From: Streptomyces sp. NBC_00306 | Lineage (GTDB): Bacteria > Actinomycetota > Actinomycetes > Streptomycetales > Streptomycetaceae | DNA: 64,000 bases | Direction: 5' to 3' | Assembly: GCF_036169555.1 (NCBI RefSeq) | Contig: NZ_CP108032.1 | Span: 1,364,001-1,428,000, forward strand | Shown: one piece after another, positions 55,149 through 63,992 of the stretch | How positions within the stretch are numbered: the first letter of the stretch is position 1 | Layout: every line of letters starts with the position of its first letter | Notes under the pieces: model-generated | Databases searched by the model: none | Told to the model about the DNA's origin: nothing | The model's input: only the letters and a program-made list of their open reading frames with translations | Translations under genes and position numbers: made by a program

Positions 55149-55575
55149 AACGACCGGGGCCGGGCGGCTGGGGGCTGGTTGACCCAGGCTGGGCGACTCG
55201 GGTCCGAGCGGCTGCCTGCGCGGCCCGGGCCCGCGGGCTGGGTCCTGGGCGACCTGCCCGGTGCGGCTCGGGCCTGCGCGACCTGGATCTGGGCACCCCG
55301 TCCTGCGCGGCCTGCCCTGCGCGGGCCGGGTCCGGGCGACTTGGCCTGCGCGACCTGGATCTGGGCGACTTGGACCTGGGCGGCCCGGGCCTGGGCCACT
55401 CGGGTCCGAGCGGCTGCCCTGCGCGGCCCGGGCCTGCGGGCTGGGTTCTGGGCACCCCGTCCTGCGCGGCCTGTCCTGCGCGCCCCGGCTCCGGGTGACT
55501 TGAGGCTGAGGGCTGGGCACCTCGTCTGCGCGGCTTGTTCCGCGCTTCCGCAAGTCGCCGATCCGCGCCCCGGGC
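55149..55575. repeat. Degenerate 15-bp tandem repeat region
   Basis: About 420 bp made of units near GGGCGACCTGGACCT, period mostly 14-15 bp, more than 20 copies. Longer sub-repeats also recur: ACTCGGGTCCGAGCGGCTGC at 55197 and 55397 regions, and CACCCCGTCCTGCGCGGCCTG at two places. No gene is credible; on the plus strand a frame reads LRDLDLGDLDLGG, which looks faintly like a pentapeptide-repeat protein. Confidence 0.75.
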
Positions 55576-56151
55576 TCAGGCCGCCGTCTGGAGGCGCAGG
55601 CTCCAGCGGCCCGCGGTGCCCGCCAGGGTGACCGTCGACAGCGAGCGCACCTCCACGTTCCAGTACGACGTCGGCGGCGCCTGGAGGGCGTAGACCAGGG
55701 CCGCCCGGACCACCGACGGTTCGGCGACGGCGACGATCGTGCCGCCGTCCTCGGCCGGCCGGGTGTCCAGCCAGCCCCCTATCCGCGAGATGAAGGCGAG
55801 CAGTGACTCCCCGCCGTGCGGTGCGGAGCGCGGATCGCCGAGCCACGCGTCCACGGCGCCCGGATCCACGGCGGTCACCTCCGCGAGGGTGTATCCGCGC
55901 CAGCGGCCCATGTCGCAGTCGCGCAGGGCCGGCTGCGCCATGGGCGCGAAGCCGAGCGCCTGCGCCGTCGCACGGCTGCGGACCGTCGGCGAGCAGTACC
56001 GCAGCTCGGAAGCGTTGAGCTGCACCAGGGCATGCGCGGCGAGCTGCACCTCGTGCCAGCCGGCTTGGTCGAGCGGCCGGTCGTCGTCGAAGCGCTCGGC
56101 GAGCAGGGCGGAGCTGCGGGCGGCAGCCACCAGCGTGATCCGAACACTCAT
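55576..56151 (-). CDS. Phosphoglycerate-mutase-fold protein lacking catalytic histidines
   Basis: A 191-aa member of the histidine phosphatase superfamily by fold: YCSPTVRSRATAQALGF, CDMGRWRGYTLAEV, APHGGESLLAFISRIGGWL. The first active motif, normally RHG, reads AARSS here (residues about 10-14), and the second catalytic His, normally in a VSH or VAH motif, is replaced in VAEPSVVRAAL by Glu. It is therefore probably not a phosphatase. It could bind a ligand or a protein partner. Related proteins in actinobacteria often keep the His. Confidence 0.85.
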   Translation of the reverse strand: MSVRITLVAAARSSALLAERFDDDRPLDQAGWHEVQLAAHALVQLNASELRYCSPTVRSRATAQALGFAPMAQPALRDCDMGRWRGYTLAEVTAVDPGAVDAWLGDPRSAPHGGESLLAFISRIGGWLDTRPAEDGGTIVAVAEPSVVRAALVYALQAPPTSYWNVEVRSLSTVTLAGTAGRWSLRLQTAA

Positions 56152-56245
56152 GGCGAGATGGTGAGCGGGAAAGCCGCGCAGGTCAAGAGGGGAAATGGAC
56201 AGCCGCCCGCCGACCCCAAGCCTTTGCCCACAGCATGAAGAAAGG

Positions 56246-57679
56246 TCAGGTCAGCTCGTCGCAGGCGGTGCGCAGCCGGCGTACTCCCTCGGCGATCTCC
56301 GACGTTCCGGCCACCCCCGCGAAGCTCAACCGGAGGTACCCGGCGGGGGGTTCGGCACAGAAGTAGGGGCGGCCGGGGGCGAGTGCGACACCCGCGCGGA
56401 GGGCCGCGGAGAGCAGCGCGGACTCGTCCGCGCCGTCCGGCAGCCGCAGCCAGAGGTGGTAGCCGCCGGCGGGGATGTGCGGCAGGGACAATTCGGGCAG
56501 TCCGGCCCGCAGGGCCACCGCCATCGCCTCGCGGCGTGCCGTCAACTCGGTGGACACCGTGCGCAGATGACGACTCCAGGCCGGCGCTCCGACCAGTTCG
56601 AGGGCCGCCTCCTGGAGCGGGCGGGGCACGAAGAAGGTGTCGACGACGTGAATGGCCCGCAGGCGTTCCGACACGGGCCCGCGTGCCGCCAGCATGCCCA
56701 CGCGCAGACTGGCCGAGGTCACCTTGGTCAGTGAGCTGACGTGGACGACGACACCGTCGTGGTCGTCGGCGGCGAGCGGGCTCGGCAGCGGACCGGCGTC
56801 GTCGTGGGCCATGCGGCGGGCGAAGTCGTCCTCGACGACGAAGGCTCCGGCCTCGCGCGCGATGCGCAGGACCTCGGGGCGGCGCTCGGCGGACAGCACG
56901 GCACCGGTCGGGTTCTGGAAGAGCGGCTGGCAGATGAAGAGCCGGGCGCCGGTGGCCCGGAACGCGGCGGCGAGCAGGTCCGGTCGCACGCCCTGCGCGT
57001 CCACGGGCACGGGAACCGGCCGCAGCCCGGCCGCGCGCGCGATGGCCAGCATGCCCGGATAGGTGGGCGATTCGACGAGGACGGGTGCTCCGGGCGGCGC
57101 GAGCGCCCGCAGGGCGGTGGTCAGCGCGGACTGTCCGCCCGCGGTGATCAGGACGTCCGCGGCCCCGATGCTGCCGCCGAGACCGCGGGCGAACCATTCG
57201 CGCAGCTCGGGCAGCCCGTCGGCGGGCGGCCGGCTCCAGGCGCCCGGGCGGCGTCCCGCGCGGGCCAGCGCGTCGGCCATCGCCCGCTCCGGCTGAAGCG
57301 ACGGATGCAGATAGCCCCCGTTGAACTCGACGACACCCGGCGGCGGTGCGGCGAGGGTGGCGAGGACCCCTGAGGCGTCGACGGTGCGGGGCACGAGCTC
57401 GGTCGCGGCGTCGGCGCTGAGGGCGACCTCCTGCCAGGACGTGTCCCCGGGGGCGGGCGCGTGCGCGCGGGGCTCCGTCCGGAATGCCCCCGCGCCGGGG
57501 CGGGTGACGACCAGCCCTTCGGCCGCGAGCTGCGCGAGGGCGCGGGAGACGGTGACCGGGGAGACCCGAAAGCGCTCGACGAGCGCCCGGCTCGATGGCA
57601 GCTTCCCACCCGGCGAGTAGCGGTCGAGTTCTCGCTTCAGCACATTCGCCAGGTCAGCAACACTGCTACGCTCTTGCAT
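56246..57679 (-). CDS. MocR-type GntR regulator with aminotransferase-like domain
   Basis: A 477-aa regulator. The GntR winged helix covers residues 1-68 (GGKLPSSRALVERFRVSPVTVSRALAQLAAEGLV). The rest is a fold-type I aminotransferase domain: GGQSALTTALRAL, PTYPGMLAIARAAG, QPLFQNPTGAVLS, and the PLP lysine Lys319 in SSLTKVTSASLRVG. It starts at the ATG at 57679, which shares bases with the start of the divergent EamA transporter gene. It probably controls that gene and itself, with PLP or an amino compound as signal. Confidence 0.92.
   Translation of the reverse strand: MQERSSVADLANVLKRELDRYSPGGKLPSSRALVERFRVSPVTVSRALAQLAAEGLVVTRPGAGAFRTEPRAHAPAPGDTSWQEVALSADAATELVPRTVDASGVLATLAAPPPGVVEFNGGYLHPSLQPERAMADALARAGRRPGAWSRPPADGLPELREWFARGLGGSIGAADVLITAGGQSALTTALRALAPPGAPVLVESPTYPGMLAIARAAGLRPVPVPVDAQGVRPDLLAAAFRATGARLFICQPLFQNPTGAVLSAERRPEVLRIAREAGAFVVEDDFARRMAHDDAGPLPSPLAADDHDGVVVHVSSLTKVTSASLRVGMLAARGPVSERLRAIHVVDTFFVPRPLQEAALELVGAPAWSRHLRTVSTELTARREAMAVALRAGLPELSLPHIPAGGYHLWLRLPDGADESALLSAALRAGVALAPGRPYFCAEPPAGYLRLSFAGVAGTSEIAEGVRRLRTACDELT
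57667..57672 (+). promoter_or_regulatory. -10 box of the EamA transporter gene, inside the MocR coding start
   Basis: TACGCT, then 5 nt, then the ATG at 57678. The box lies within the first codons of the divergent MocR gene. Confidence 0.4.
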
Positions 57680-58574
57680 GACAGTACAGGATAGCGCTAC
57701 TCGCACGATGTCGATAGCGGTCGGTAACGGAACCCTCCTCGCCGCGCTGGGCGTCGTCGCCTTCTCCCTCACCTTTCCGTCCACGGCCTGGGGCCTCGAG
57801 TCGTTCGGCCCCTGGTCGCTGGTCGGGGTGCGCAGCGTGCTCGCCGCACTGATCGCGGGAGCCTTTCTGCTGGCGCTGCGCGTACCGCTTCCCGAGCGCC
57901 GCCACTGGGGCCCGCTGGCCGTCGTCGCAGGAGGTGTGGTCGTGGGCTTCCCGCTGCTGACCACGCTGGCCCTGCAGACCTCCACCACGTCCCATGCGGC
58001 CGTCGTGGTGGGTCTGCTGCCGCTCACCACCGCCGCCTTCGCCGCGGTCCGCACCGGGCGCCGCCCCTCCCGCACCTTCTGGCTGGCCGCTCTGGCCGGG
58101 GCGGCCGTGGTGATCGCGTTCACCGTCCAGCAGAGCGGCGGAGCGCTGCACACCGGCGATCTGTATCTGTTCGGCGCCCTGCTGGTCTGCGCCGCCGGAT
58201 ACACGGAGGGCGGCAGGCTCGCCCGGCAGATGCCCGGCTGGCAGGTGATCGGCTGGGCCCTGGTGTTCTGTCTGCCCCTGGCGCTGGCGGGCTCGGCCGT
58301 CGCGCTCGCCCACGAGCCGGTGCGGATGACGGCCCACGGGGTGATCGGTCTCCTGTGGGTCGCCGCCGGTTCGACCTTCTTCGGCCTGTACGTCTGGTAC
58401 CGGGGCATGGCGTCGATCGGCATCGCCAAGGCGAGCCAGATCCAGCTGGCGCAGCCGCTGCTCACCCTCGTCTGGTCGGTGGGCCTGCTGGGTGAGGAGA
58501 TCTCCCCCGCCGCACCGGTGGCCGCGGTCGCCGTCCTCGTCTGCATCGCCGTGACCCAGCGGGCCCGCAGCTGA
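57678..58574 (+). CDS. EamA/DMT-family transporter
   Basis: A 298-aa, ten-helix drug/metabolite transporter with two EamA repeats (FPSTAWGLESFGPWSLVGVRSVLAALIAG and STFFGLYVWYRGMASIGIAKASQIQLAQPLLTLVWSVGLLGEEI). It may export amino acids or metabolites. Its ATG overlaps that of the MocR gene on the other strand (CATG). A TAGCGCTA palindrome lies at about 57693-57700. Pairs of MocR and EamA genes are common, and this suggests direct control. Confidence 0.9.
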   Translation: MTVQDSATRTMSIAVGNGTLLAALGVVAFSLTFPSTAWGLESFGPWSLVGVRSVLAALIAGAFLLALRVPLPERRHWGPLAVVAGGVVVGFPLLTTLALQTSTTSHAAVVVGLLPLTTAAFAAVRTGRRPSRTFWLAALAGAAVVIAFTVQQSGGALHTGDLYLFGALLVCAAGYTEGGRLARQMPGWQVIGWALVFCLPLALAGSAVALAHEPVRMTAHGVIGLLWVAAGSTFFGLYVWYRGMASIGIAKASQIQLAQPLLTLVWSVGLLGEEISPAAPVAAVAVLVCIAVTQRARS

Positions 58575-58657
58575 GACGGGCCGGCAGCTGAGGGTGCAAC
58601 TCCGGGACCCGGCCGTAAACTCGAACCAGAGACCACCCCTGCGAGGAGGTCACCACG

Positions 58658-58849
58658 ATGCATGCCAACGTAGGCGACAAACTGCTCGTGCACGGCAGGA
58701 CCGTGGGACAGCACGACCGGACCGCCGAAGTCGTCGAGGTGCTGGGACAGAAGGGCACGCCGCCCTACCGCGTCCGCTACGACGACGGTCACGAGGCGCT
58801 CATGTCCCCCGGCCCCGACACCGTCGTCAAGCCGGACGAGCACGCCTGA
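58658..58849 (+). CDS. DUF1918-domain protein
   Basis: A 63-aa protein, MHANVGDKLLVHGRTVGQHD ... EVLGQKGTPPYRVRYDDGHEALMSPGPD, with the DUF1918 pattern, a small SH3-like beta barrel frequent in Streptomyces. GAGGAGG precedes the ATG. The function is unknown. It stands alone between the transporter and the GHL10 gene. Confidence 0.92.
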   Translation: MHANVGDKLLVHGRTVGQHDRTAEVVEVLGQKGTPPYRVRYDDGHEALMSPGPDTVVKPDEHA

Positions 58850-58888
58850 CGGGGCCGCCGCCCGAAAGCACGCCTGAGCCGCCGCCGC

Positions 58889-60136
58889 TCAGCGCGGCGG
58901 CAGCACCCTGGTCGGATAGTGGTCGGCCACGACCCTGGCCATCGCCCCGATCCGATCCGTCATGACTTCCTTGGCCGAGAAGAAGCAGTGGCCGCGGACC
59001 CCGTTGTACGTCTTCGCCAGCGTGAGGTGGCGGGAGAGCTCGGCGGGGTCCTGCCACGGCGCGGGCTGAGCCGGGTCGCCCGCCTTGTAGAGGGCCTCCC
59101 CGATCACGAGATCGACACCGGTGCCCCGGACGACGTCGTTCCACCAGGGCAGCAGCTTCGCGTAGTCGGCGGCGGCGAACCCGATGTTCCAGTAGACCTG
59201 CGGGGAGATGTAGTCGATCCAGCCCTCCTTCACCCAGCGGCGGGTGTCGGCGTGGAGGTCGTCGTAAGTCTGCACTCCGGCGCGGGTGTCCGAACCCAGC
59301 GGGTCGGTGGCGCCGTTGCGCCACACCGCGAAGGGGCTGATGCCGAAACCGACGCCCGGCCGTGTCTCCTTGATCCGTGCTGACATCTCCCTGACGAGCC
59401 GGTCGATGTTGTCGCGCCGCCAGGCGGCCTTGTCCGGGAAGCCCGCGCCGTACCGGGCGTAGGTCGCGTCGTCGTCGAAGACCTGGTCGACGACCGGATA
59501 CGGATAGAAGTAGTCGTCGAAGTGGACGGCGTCGACGGCGTAGCGCTTCACGGCGTCGGTCATCGCGTCCTGGACGAAGGCGCGGACCTCGGGGATGCCG
59601 GGGTTGTAGTACAGCTTCCCGCCGTAGGGCAGGACCCAGTCCGGGTGGACGCGGGCCGGGTGGCCGGCGACCAGCCGGGACGGGTCGGTGTGAACCGCGA
59701 CACGGTAGGGGTTGAACCAGGCGTGCAGTTCGAGTCCGCGAGCGTGGGCCTCGCGCACGGCGGTGCCGAGCGGGTCCCAGCCGGGGTCCTTGCCCTGGAC
59801 GCCGGTGAGGTAGACCGACCAGGGCTCGTACGGCGACGGCCACAAGGCGTCCGCGCTCGGCCGGACCTGGAAGACGACGGTGTTCAGCCTGCGGGCGACC
59901 GCGGTGTCGAGATGGGCGAGAAGTTCGTCACGCTGCCGGCTCGCCGTGAGACCCGGACGTGAGGGCCAGTCACGGTTGGTGACGGTCGCCAGCCACGTGC
60001 CGCGGAACTCCGGCTCGGCGAGGGGCCGCGGGCGCCCCGGCCGCGGAGGAAAGGCTGCCGCGTCGCCCGCCGTCGCCATCGCGGCAAGCACGCTCACGGC
60101 CGTCGTCACGAAACCTCTTCTACCGATACGCCCCAT
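58889..60136 (-). CDS. GHL10 (DUF187) family glycosyl hydrolase, exported
   Basis: A 415-aa protein with a Tat-like signal (IGRRGFVTTAVSVLAAM). The GHL10 TIM barrel begins at EFRGTWLATVTNRDWPS and shows VVFQVRPSADALWPSPYEPWS, LHAWFNPYRV, YYNPGIPEVRAFV, VDAVHFDDYFYPYP and IDYISPQVYWN. These are the strongest matches to PF02638. The acidic residues in FDDYF are the likely catalytic site. It may act on peptidoglycan or another cell-wall sugar. GAGGG precedes the ATG. Confidence 0.9.
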   Translation of the reverse strand: MGRIGRRGFVTTAVSVLAAMATAGDAAAFPPRPGRPRPLAEPEFRGTWLATVTNRDWPSRPGLTASRQRDELLAHLDTAVARRLNTVVFQVRPSADALWPSPYEPWSVYLTGVQGKDPGWDPLGTAVREAHARGLELHAWFNPYRVAVHTDPSRLVAGHPARVHPDWVLPYGGKLYYNPGIPEVRAFVQDAMTDAVKRYAVDAVHFDDYFYPYPVVDQVFDDDATYARYGAGFPDKAAWRRDNIDRLVREMSARIKETRPGVGFGISPFAVWRNGATDPLGSDTRAGVQTYDDLHADTRRWVKEGWIDYISPQVYWNIGFAAADYAKLLPWWNDVVRGTGVDLVIGEALYKAGDPAQPAPWQDPAELSRHLTLAKTYNGVRGHCFFSAKEVMTDRIGAMARVVADHYPTRVLPPR

Positions 60137-60295
60137 TTGTCGCCCTCGGTGTCATCGTCGCCGGTGGTCGTTTCCGCACAGCATGCCCGCCCCTGACGGT
60201 CACGCACCTCCGCATCCGGAGTAACGTCGGGGCGTCGAGGCGGGCACCGGAACCATGCGGACGCTCCGCCGCACTGATTCAGCGAAAGGCACGAG

Positions 60296-61168
60296 GTGAC
60301 GGACTCAATGGCCGACATTGCACGCGTCGGAGTGGTGGGCTGTGGCCAGATGGGCGCAGGCATCGCGGAGGTGTGCGCCCGCAGTGGGCTCGAGGTGAAG
60401 GTCGCCGAGACCACGGGCGAGGCCCTGGAGATCGGTCGTACCCGGCTGTACAACTCGCTGTCGAAAGCCGCCGAACGCGGCAAGATCAGCGAGGAGGAGC
60501 GGGATGCCACGCTGGAGCGTCTGAGCTTCACCACCGACCTCGGGGAGTTCGCCGACCGCGACCTCGTCATCGAGGCCGTCGTGGAGAACGAGCAGGTCAA
60601 GACCGAGATCTTCCAGATCCTCGACCAGGTCGTGACCCGCCAGGACGCCATCCTCGCCTCCAACACCTCCTCGATTCCGCTGGTCAAGCTGGCCGTCGCC
60701 ACCTCGCGGCCCGACCAGGTCATCGGCATCCACTTCTTCAACCCGGCTCCGGTCCAGAAGCTGGTCGAGCTGATCCCCGCGCTCACCACCTCCGAGGAGA
60801 CGATCAAGCGCTCCGAGGCCGTGGTCCAGCAGGTGCTCGACAAGCACGCCATCCGTGCCCAGGACCGCTCGGGCTTCGTGGTGAACGCGCTGCTCATCCC
60901 CTACCTGCTCTCCGCCATCCGGATGTTCGAGTCGGGCATCGCCAGCCGCGAGGACATCGACAACGGCATGGAGCTGGGCTGCGCCCACCCGATGGGCCCG
61001 TTGAAGCTCTCCGACCTGATCGGCCTGGACACCGTCGCGTCCGTCGCCGACTCGATGTACGCGGAGTTCAAGGAGCCCCTGTACGCGGCGCCGCCGCTGT
61101 TGCAGCGGATGGTGGACGCGGGGCGCCTCGGCCGTAAGACGGGCTCCGGCTTCTACCCGTACTCCTGA
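60296..61168 (+). CDS. 3-hydroxybutyryl-CoA dehydrogenase
   Basis: A 290-aa 3-hydroxyacyl-CoA dehydrogenase. The NAD site is VGVVGCGQMGAGIAEV, and LIEAVVENEQVKTEIFQILD, ASNTSSIPL, GIHFFNPAPVQKLVELI (catalytic His) and NALLIPYLLSAIRMFESGIAS are conserved. It would interconvert acetoacetyl-CoA and 3-hydroxybutyryl-CoA, useful for butyryl-CoA supply in polyketide synthesis. The start is a GTG at 60296 after AAAGG; an ATG four codons later is possible. No beta-oxidation genes are adjacent. Confidence 0.93.
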   Translation: MTDSMADIARVGVVGCGQMGAGIAEVCARSGLEVKVAETTGEALEIGRTRLYNSLSKAAERGKISEEERDATLERLSFTTDLGEFADRDLVIEAVVENEQVKTEIFQILDQVVTRQDAILASNTSSIPLVKLAVATSRPDQVIGIHFFNPAPVQKLVELIPALTTSEETIKRSEAVVQQVLDKHAIRAQDRSGFVVNALLIPYLLSAIRMFESGIASREDIDNGMELGCAHPMGPLKLSDLIGLDTVASVADSMYAEFKEPLYAAPPLLQRMVDAGRLGRKTGSGFYPYS

Positions 61169-61307
61169 TTCACACGGAGTGTGAGGGGCGTGCTCGCATA
61201 TGCCGTGCGCACACGCTCCCGCCCTGTGACCACGGAGAGTTGACTCGGTTCCGCTCAGCCAAGGGTTCGCTGTACACGCCGTACACCTTCTGCAGAGGAG
61301 CCGATCC

Positions 61308-61565
61308 GTGACCACCGACCCAGATCACTTAGTGGTCGTCGAGGAGTTCGCCGAACTGCGCCGCAGCCTCGATGTCGGCCTCGCCCGGATCGACGGGCAT
61401 CTTGCGCTGCTCGCGCAGCGCAACGACCAGATCGACCGGGAGCTGACCGATCTGGCCGCGCGCGTCGGGGCGTTGGAACATGCCAGGTGGCCGTTGCCGG
61501 CCGTGGCCGCACTGACGGCGCTCGGGGCGCTGGCGGTGGCGGTCTGGCAGGCGCTGGCCCGCTAG
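61308..61565 (+). CDS. Small coiled-coil membrane protein
   Basis: An 85-aa protein from a GTG preceded by GAGGAG. Residues 10-60 form a heptad-like helix (EFAELRRSLDVGLARIDGHLALLAQRNDQIDRELTDLAARVGAL pattern, best read as coiled coil), and one membrane helix ends it (AVAALTALGALAVAVWQAL). I do not know the family. It may assemble as an oligomer at the membrane. Confidence 0.75.
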   Translation: MTTDPDHLVVVEEFAELRRSLDVGLARIDGHLALLAQRNDQIDRELTDLAARVGALEHARWPLPAVAALTALGALAVAVWQALAR

Positions 61566-61684
61566 CCACGCCGGGAACGGGGGGTCGGCAGCCGTCGGCT
61601 CCCCGAGCCCGTCGAGGCCGTAGGCGCCGTCCGGGGCCCGTCGTGGCGAGTGCGGCTCCGGCTCCGGCTCCGGCTCCGGGAACG

Positions 61685-62215
61685 TCAGCCCAGCCGCAGA
61701 TGGTGGAGCATCAGCAGCCCGGCCGCCATGTTGGCGGCCGGGACCTCACCGCGCGCCACCATGTCGGGCACGAGCTTCAGCGGGACCCACTCGCGCCGCG
61801 AGGATTCGAAGTCGTCCGCGGGGTGACCGGTGTACGTCGCGTCCTCGGCCCAGTAGAGATGGTGCCGGGCGTCGGTGAGGCCGTTCGACGGCTCCACGGT
61901 CATGAGGTGCTGGAGAGGGCCGGGACGCCACCCGGTCTCCTCCTCCATCTCGCGGGCCGCCGCGGTCTCGATGTCCTCGCCGTCCTCGACGACCCCCGCG
62001 GCGAGCTCCCAGCCCCAGGTGTCGGTGATGAACCGGTGCCGCCAGAGCATCAGCACCTCGTTGGCCGCGTTGACCGCCGTCGCCACGGCGACGGGCCTCA
62101 GCCGTATCAGGAAGTGATCGAGATGCCGGCCGTCGGGGAGAACGACGTCGGCCAGGTTGACCCTGAACCAACGGTTCTCATACACAGTTTGTTCGCTTAA
62201 GTTCGTCCACTGCAC
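61685..62215 (-). CDS. Nudix hydrolase
   Basis: A 176-aa Nudix enzyme. The Nudix box covers residues 74-96: G VVEDGEDIETAAAREMEEETGW, with the REMEEE core intact. The N-terminal part NRWFRVNLADVVLPDGR and the WRHRFITDTWGWELAAG resemble ADP-ribose pyrophosphatases. I choose the GTG at 62215 because GGAAGG lies upstream; a TTG at 62236 is in frame. It probably hydrolyses a nucleoside diphosphate-linked compound. Confidence 0.92.
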   Translation of the reverse strand: MQWTNLSEQTVYENRWFRVNLADVVLPDGRHLDHFLIRLRPVAVATAVNAANEVLMLWRHRFITDTWGWELAAGVVEDGEDIETAAAREMEEETGWRPGPLQHLMTVEPSNGLTDARHHLYWAEDATYTGHPADDFESSRREWVPLKLVPDMVARGEVPAANMAAGLLMLHHLRLG

Positions 62216-62266
62216 TTTTCTGCCACCTTCCGACAAGTAGATGGCAATATCGCAGCAGGAGCTCGG

Positions 62267-63607
62267 TCAGAGGGGAACGCGCAGCGCCCCGTCGATGAGT
62301 TCGGCGGCCTCGTCGGCGTTGGCGCATCCGCTCAGCACGAGATGCTCCCGCACCACGCGCAACCGGTCCCGCAGCCGCTGCGACTCCATGCCCCGAGCCC
62401 GCTCCGCCATCTCCACCGCGGTACGGGCCGCGCGGTCGACCTCGCCCTGGCGCAGCTCGATCTGACAGAGCATGGCGAGCCGGTGCACCCGGCCGCGGTC
62501 GTGCGCGGGCGTGTCGACGGCGGCCGTGGCGTGCTCACGGGCCGCCTGGAGGTCACCGAGGCTGAGCAGGGCCTCGGCCACCTGGACGTTGACCAGTCCG
62601 GGCTGCACATAGCCGGTCTCGTCGGGCTCGTGCCCCGGATGAATGCGCCCGGCCTCCAGCTCGGCGCGCCGTATGCAGCGAAGAGCACTGCTTCCGTCTC
62701 CGAGGTGCGCATACGCCTTGGCCTGCATCGCGTACAGATCGGCTGCCAGGGCGGGCGTGATCCGGTCACCGGCGGACCGCAGTGCCGCCTCCGCGAAGGC
62801 CACCGCCTGCCGGTGCTCGGCCATGAACAGCGACTGGTTGACCAGCAGCGCTATCACGTACGCGCCAAGTCCCCTGTCCCCACTGGCCTTTGCCAGGCGC
62901 AGGGCCTGGTGGAAGTAGCGCTGCGCGAGACCGTGGGCGTCCGAGTCGTAGGCACAGATTCCGGCGACCGCCACCAGACCGCCCGTCGCACGGTGCAACT
63001 GACGGCCGAGGGCGTCGCTGTAGCCGCCGCGCAGCAGCGGCGCGGTCTCGGCGTTGAGGAATCCGACGATGCGGGCGCGGGTCGCGATGCCGCCCGCCCT
63101 GCGGTACATCAGCTCGTAGTGCGCGCGGGCGGCGCGCAGCATCGTGATGTCGGCCATGCTCACGCGCGTCTGCCCGGAGCGGGACACGTCCGCGTCCTCG
63201 GGAGGGTTCTCCCACTCCCACACCGGCATCACGGCGGGTGTGCCGGTGACCGCCGGGGCCTCGATGATGTGTCGCCGCTGCTGCTCGTCGCAGCGCCACA
63301 GGGCGGTGGCCCGCTCCACGAAGCCGGACAGCGGCGAGCCGGGGGGCATGACCGAGTCCCCGTTGACGCCGAGACCGATGTCGCCGAGCGTGATGGCGCG
63401 GTGCAGCCGGCCGGCGAGCACCTCACAGATCAGGTCGGGAACCTGGCCGCGCGGGCGCTGTCCCTTCAACCACCGTGCCACGGCCGTGTGTTCGTACCGG
63501 AGCGAGAGACCCCGGGCGCGGCCGGCCTGGTTCACATGTGCGGCGAGGCCGGCGTGGGAGATGCCCGCCTCGTCGAGCAGGGCGTCGAGCAGGGTGTTGG
63601 GCTGCAT
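62267..63607 (-). CDS. HTH-TPR transcriptional regulator
   Basis: A 446-aa protein. Residues 5-60 form an XRE-like helix-turn-helix (ALLDEAGISHAGLAAHVNQAG ... LRYEHTAVARWLKGQRPRG). From about 150 on, tetratricopeptide-type helices recur (YELMYRRAGG, YFHQALRLAKASGD, AVAFAEAALRSAG, YAHLGDGSSALRCIRRAEL, LLSLGDLQAAREHATAAV). The architecture resembles the NsdA-like regulators of Streptomyces development and antibiotics. GGAGGGG precedes the ATG, and TAGGCT on the minus strand upstream may be its promoter. Confidence 0.85.
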   Translation of the reverse strand: MQPNTLLDALLDEAGISHAGLAAHVNQAGRARGLSLRYEHTAVARWLKGQRPRGQVPDLICEVLAGRLHRAITLGDIGLGVNGDSVMPPGSPLSGFVERATALWRCDEQQRRHIIEAPAVTGTPAVMPVWEWENPPEDADVSRSGQTRVSMADITMLRAARAHYELMYRRAGGIATRARIVGFLNAETAPLLRGGYSDALGRQLHRATGGLVAVAGICAYDSDAHGLAQRYFHQALRLAKASGDRGLGAYVIALLVNQSLFMAEHRQAVAFAEAALRSAGDRITPALAADLYAMQAKAYAHLGDGSSALRCIRRAELEAGRIHPGHEPDETGYVQPGLVNVQVAEALLSLGDLQAAREHATAAVDTPAHDRGRVHRLAMLCQIELRQGEVDRAARTAVEMAERARGMESQRLRDRLRVVREHLVLSGCANADEAAELIDGALRVPL

Positions 63608-63954
63608 GAGGCCCCTCCGTTGGCTCGGTGCGCCCAGCCTAGTAGAGGACGATTCGCACGGGGTGTGAACGGAGTGCCCCGATCTGTGCCACGCGCGCTC
63701 TGCCGCCGTACGGTTCGCGCCGGTTGACTGAAATGCCTCTCATGGAGGCGGCCGGACCGCCGGCTCCCCCTCGTACAGTGCGGCGGTCCTCGTTCGCGTC
63801 GTCTGCCCTGCTGATCTGCCCGACACTCCGCGGCAGGGCGGGCGGCGCCGGCCGCACGGCAATCCCTTGGTTGCCTTTCGCTGCACTGGTTGCAGAAGGC
63901 GAGCGATTGGAGGATTCCGGCCCGGGTACGGCGCCTGCACGGCGTACCCATGAC
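63608..63954. other. Upstream region at the right end
   Basis: About 350 bp holding the promoter of the HTH-TPR gene (TAGGCT near 63637-63642 on the minus strand). Some open frames exist here on both strands but have weak third-position GC and no ribosome sites. I assign no gene. Confidence 0.4.
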
Positions 63955-63992
63955 AACACCGGCGAGGCAGGTTCCCCAGCCTCGCCGGTGTT
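63955..63992. terminator. Hairpin terminator at the right end
   Basis: A 14-bp perfect stem (AACACCGGCGAGGC with its complement) and a 10-nt loop. It probably ends a transcript that comes from beyond the window on the minus strand. Confidence 0.7.

Noticed and set aside
61648..61682. GGCTCC hexamer repeated about four times before the Nudix gene stop
   Set aside because: A very short simple repeat common in high-GC DNA; nothing suggests a role.
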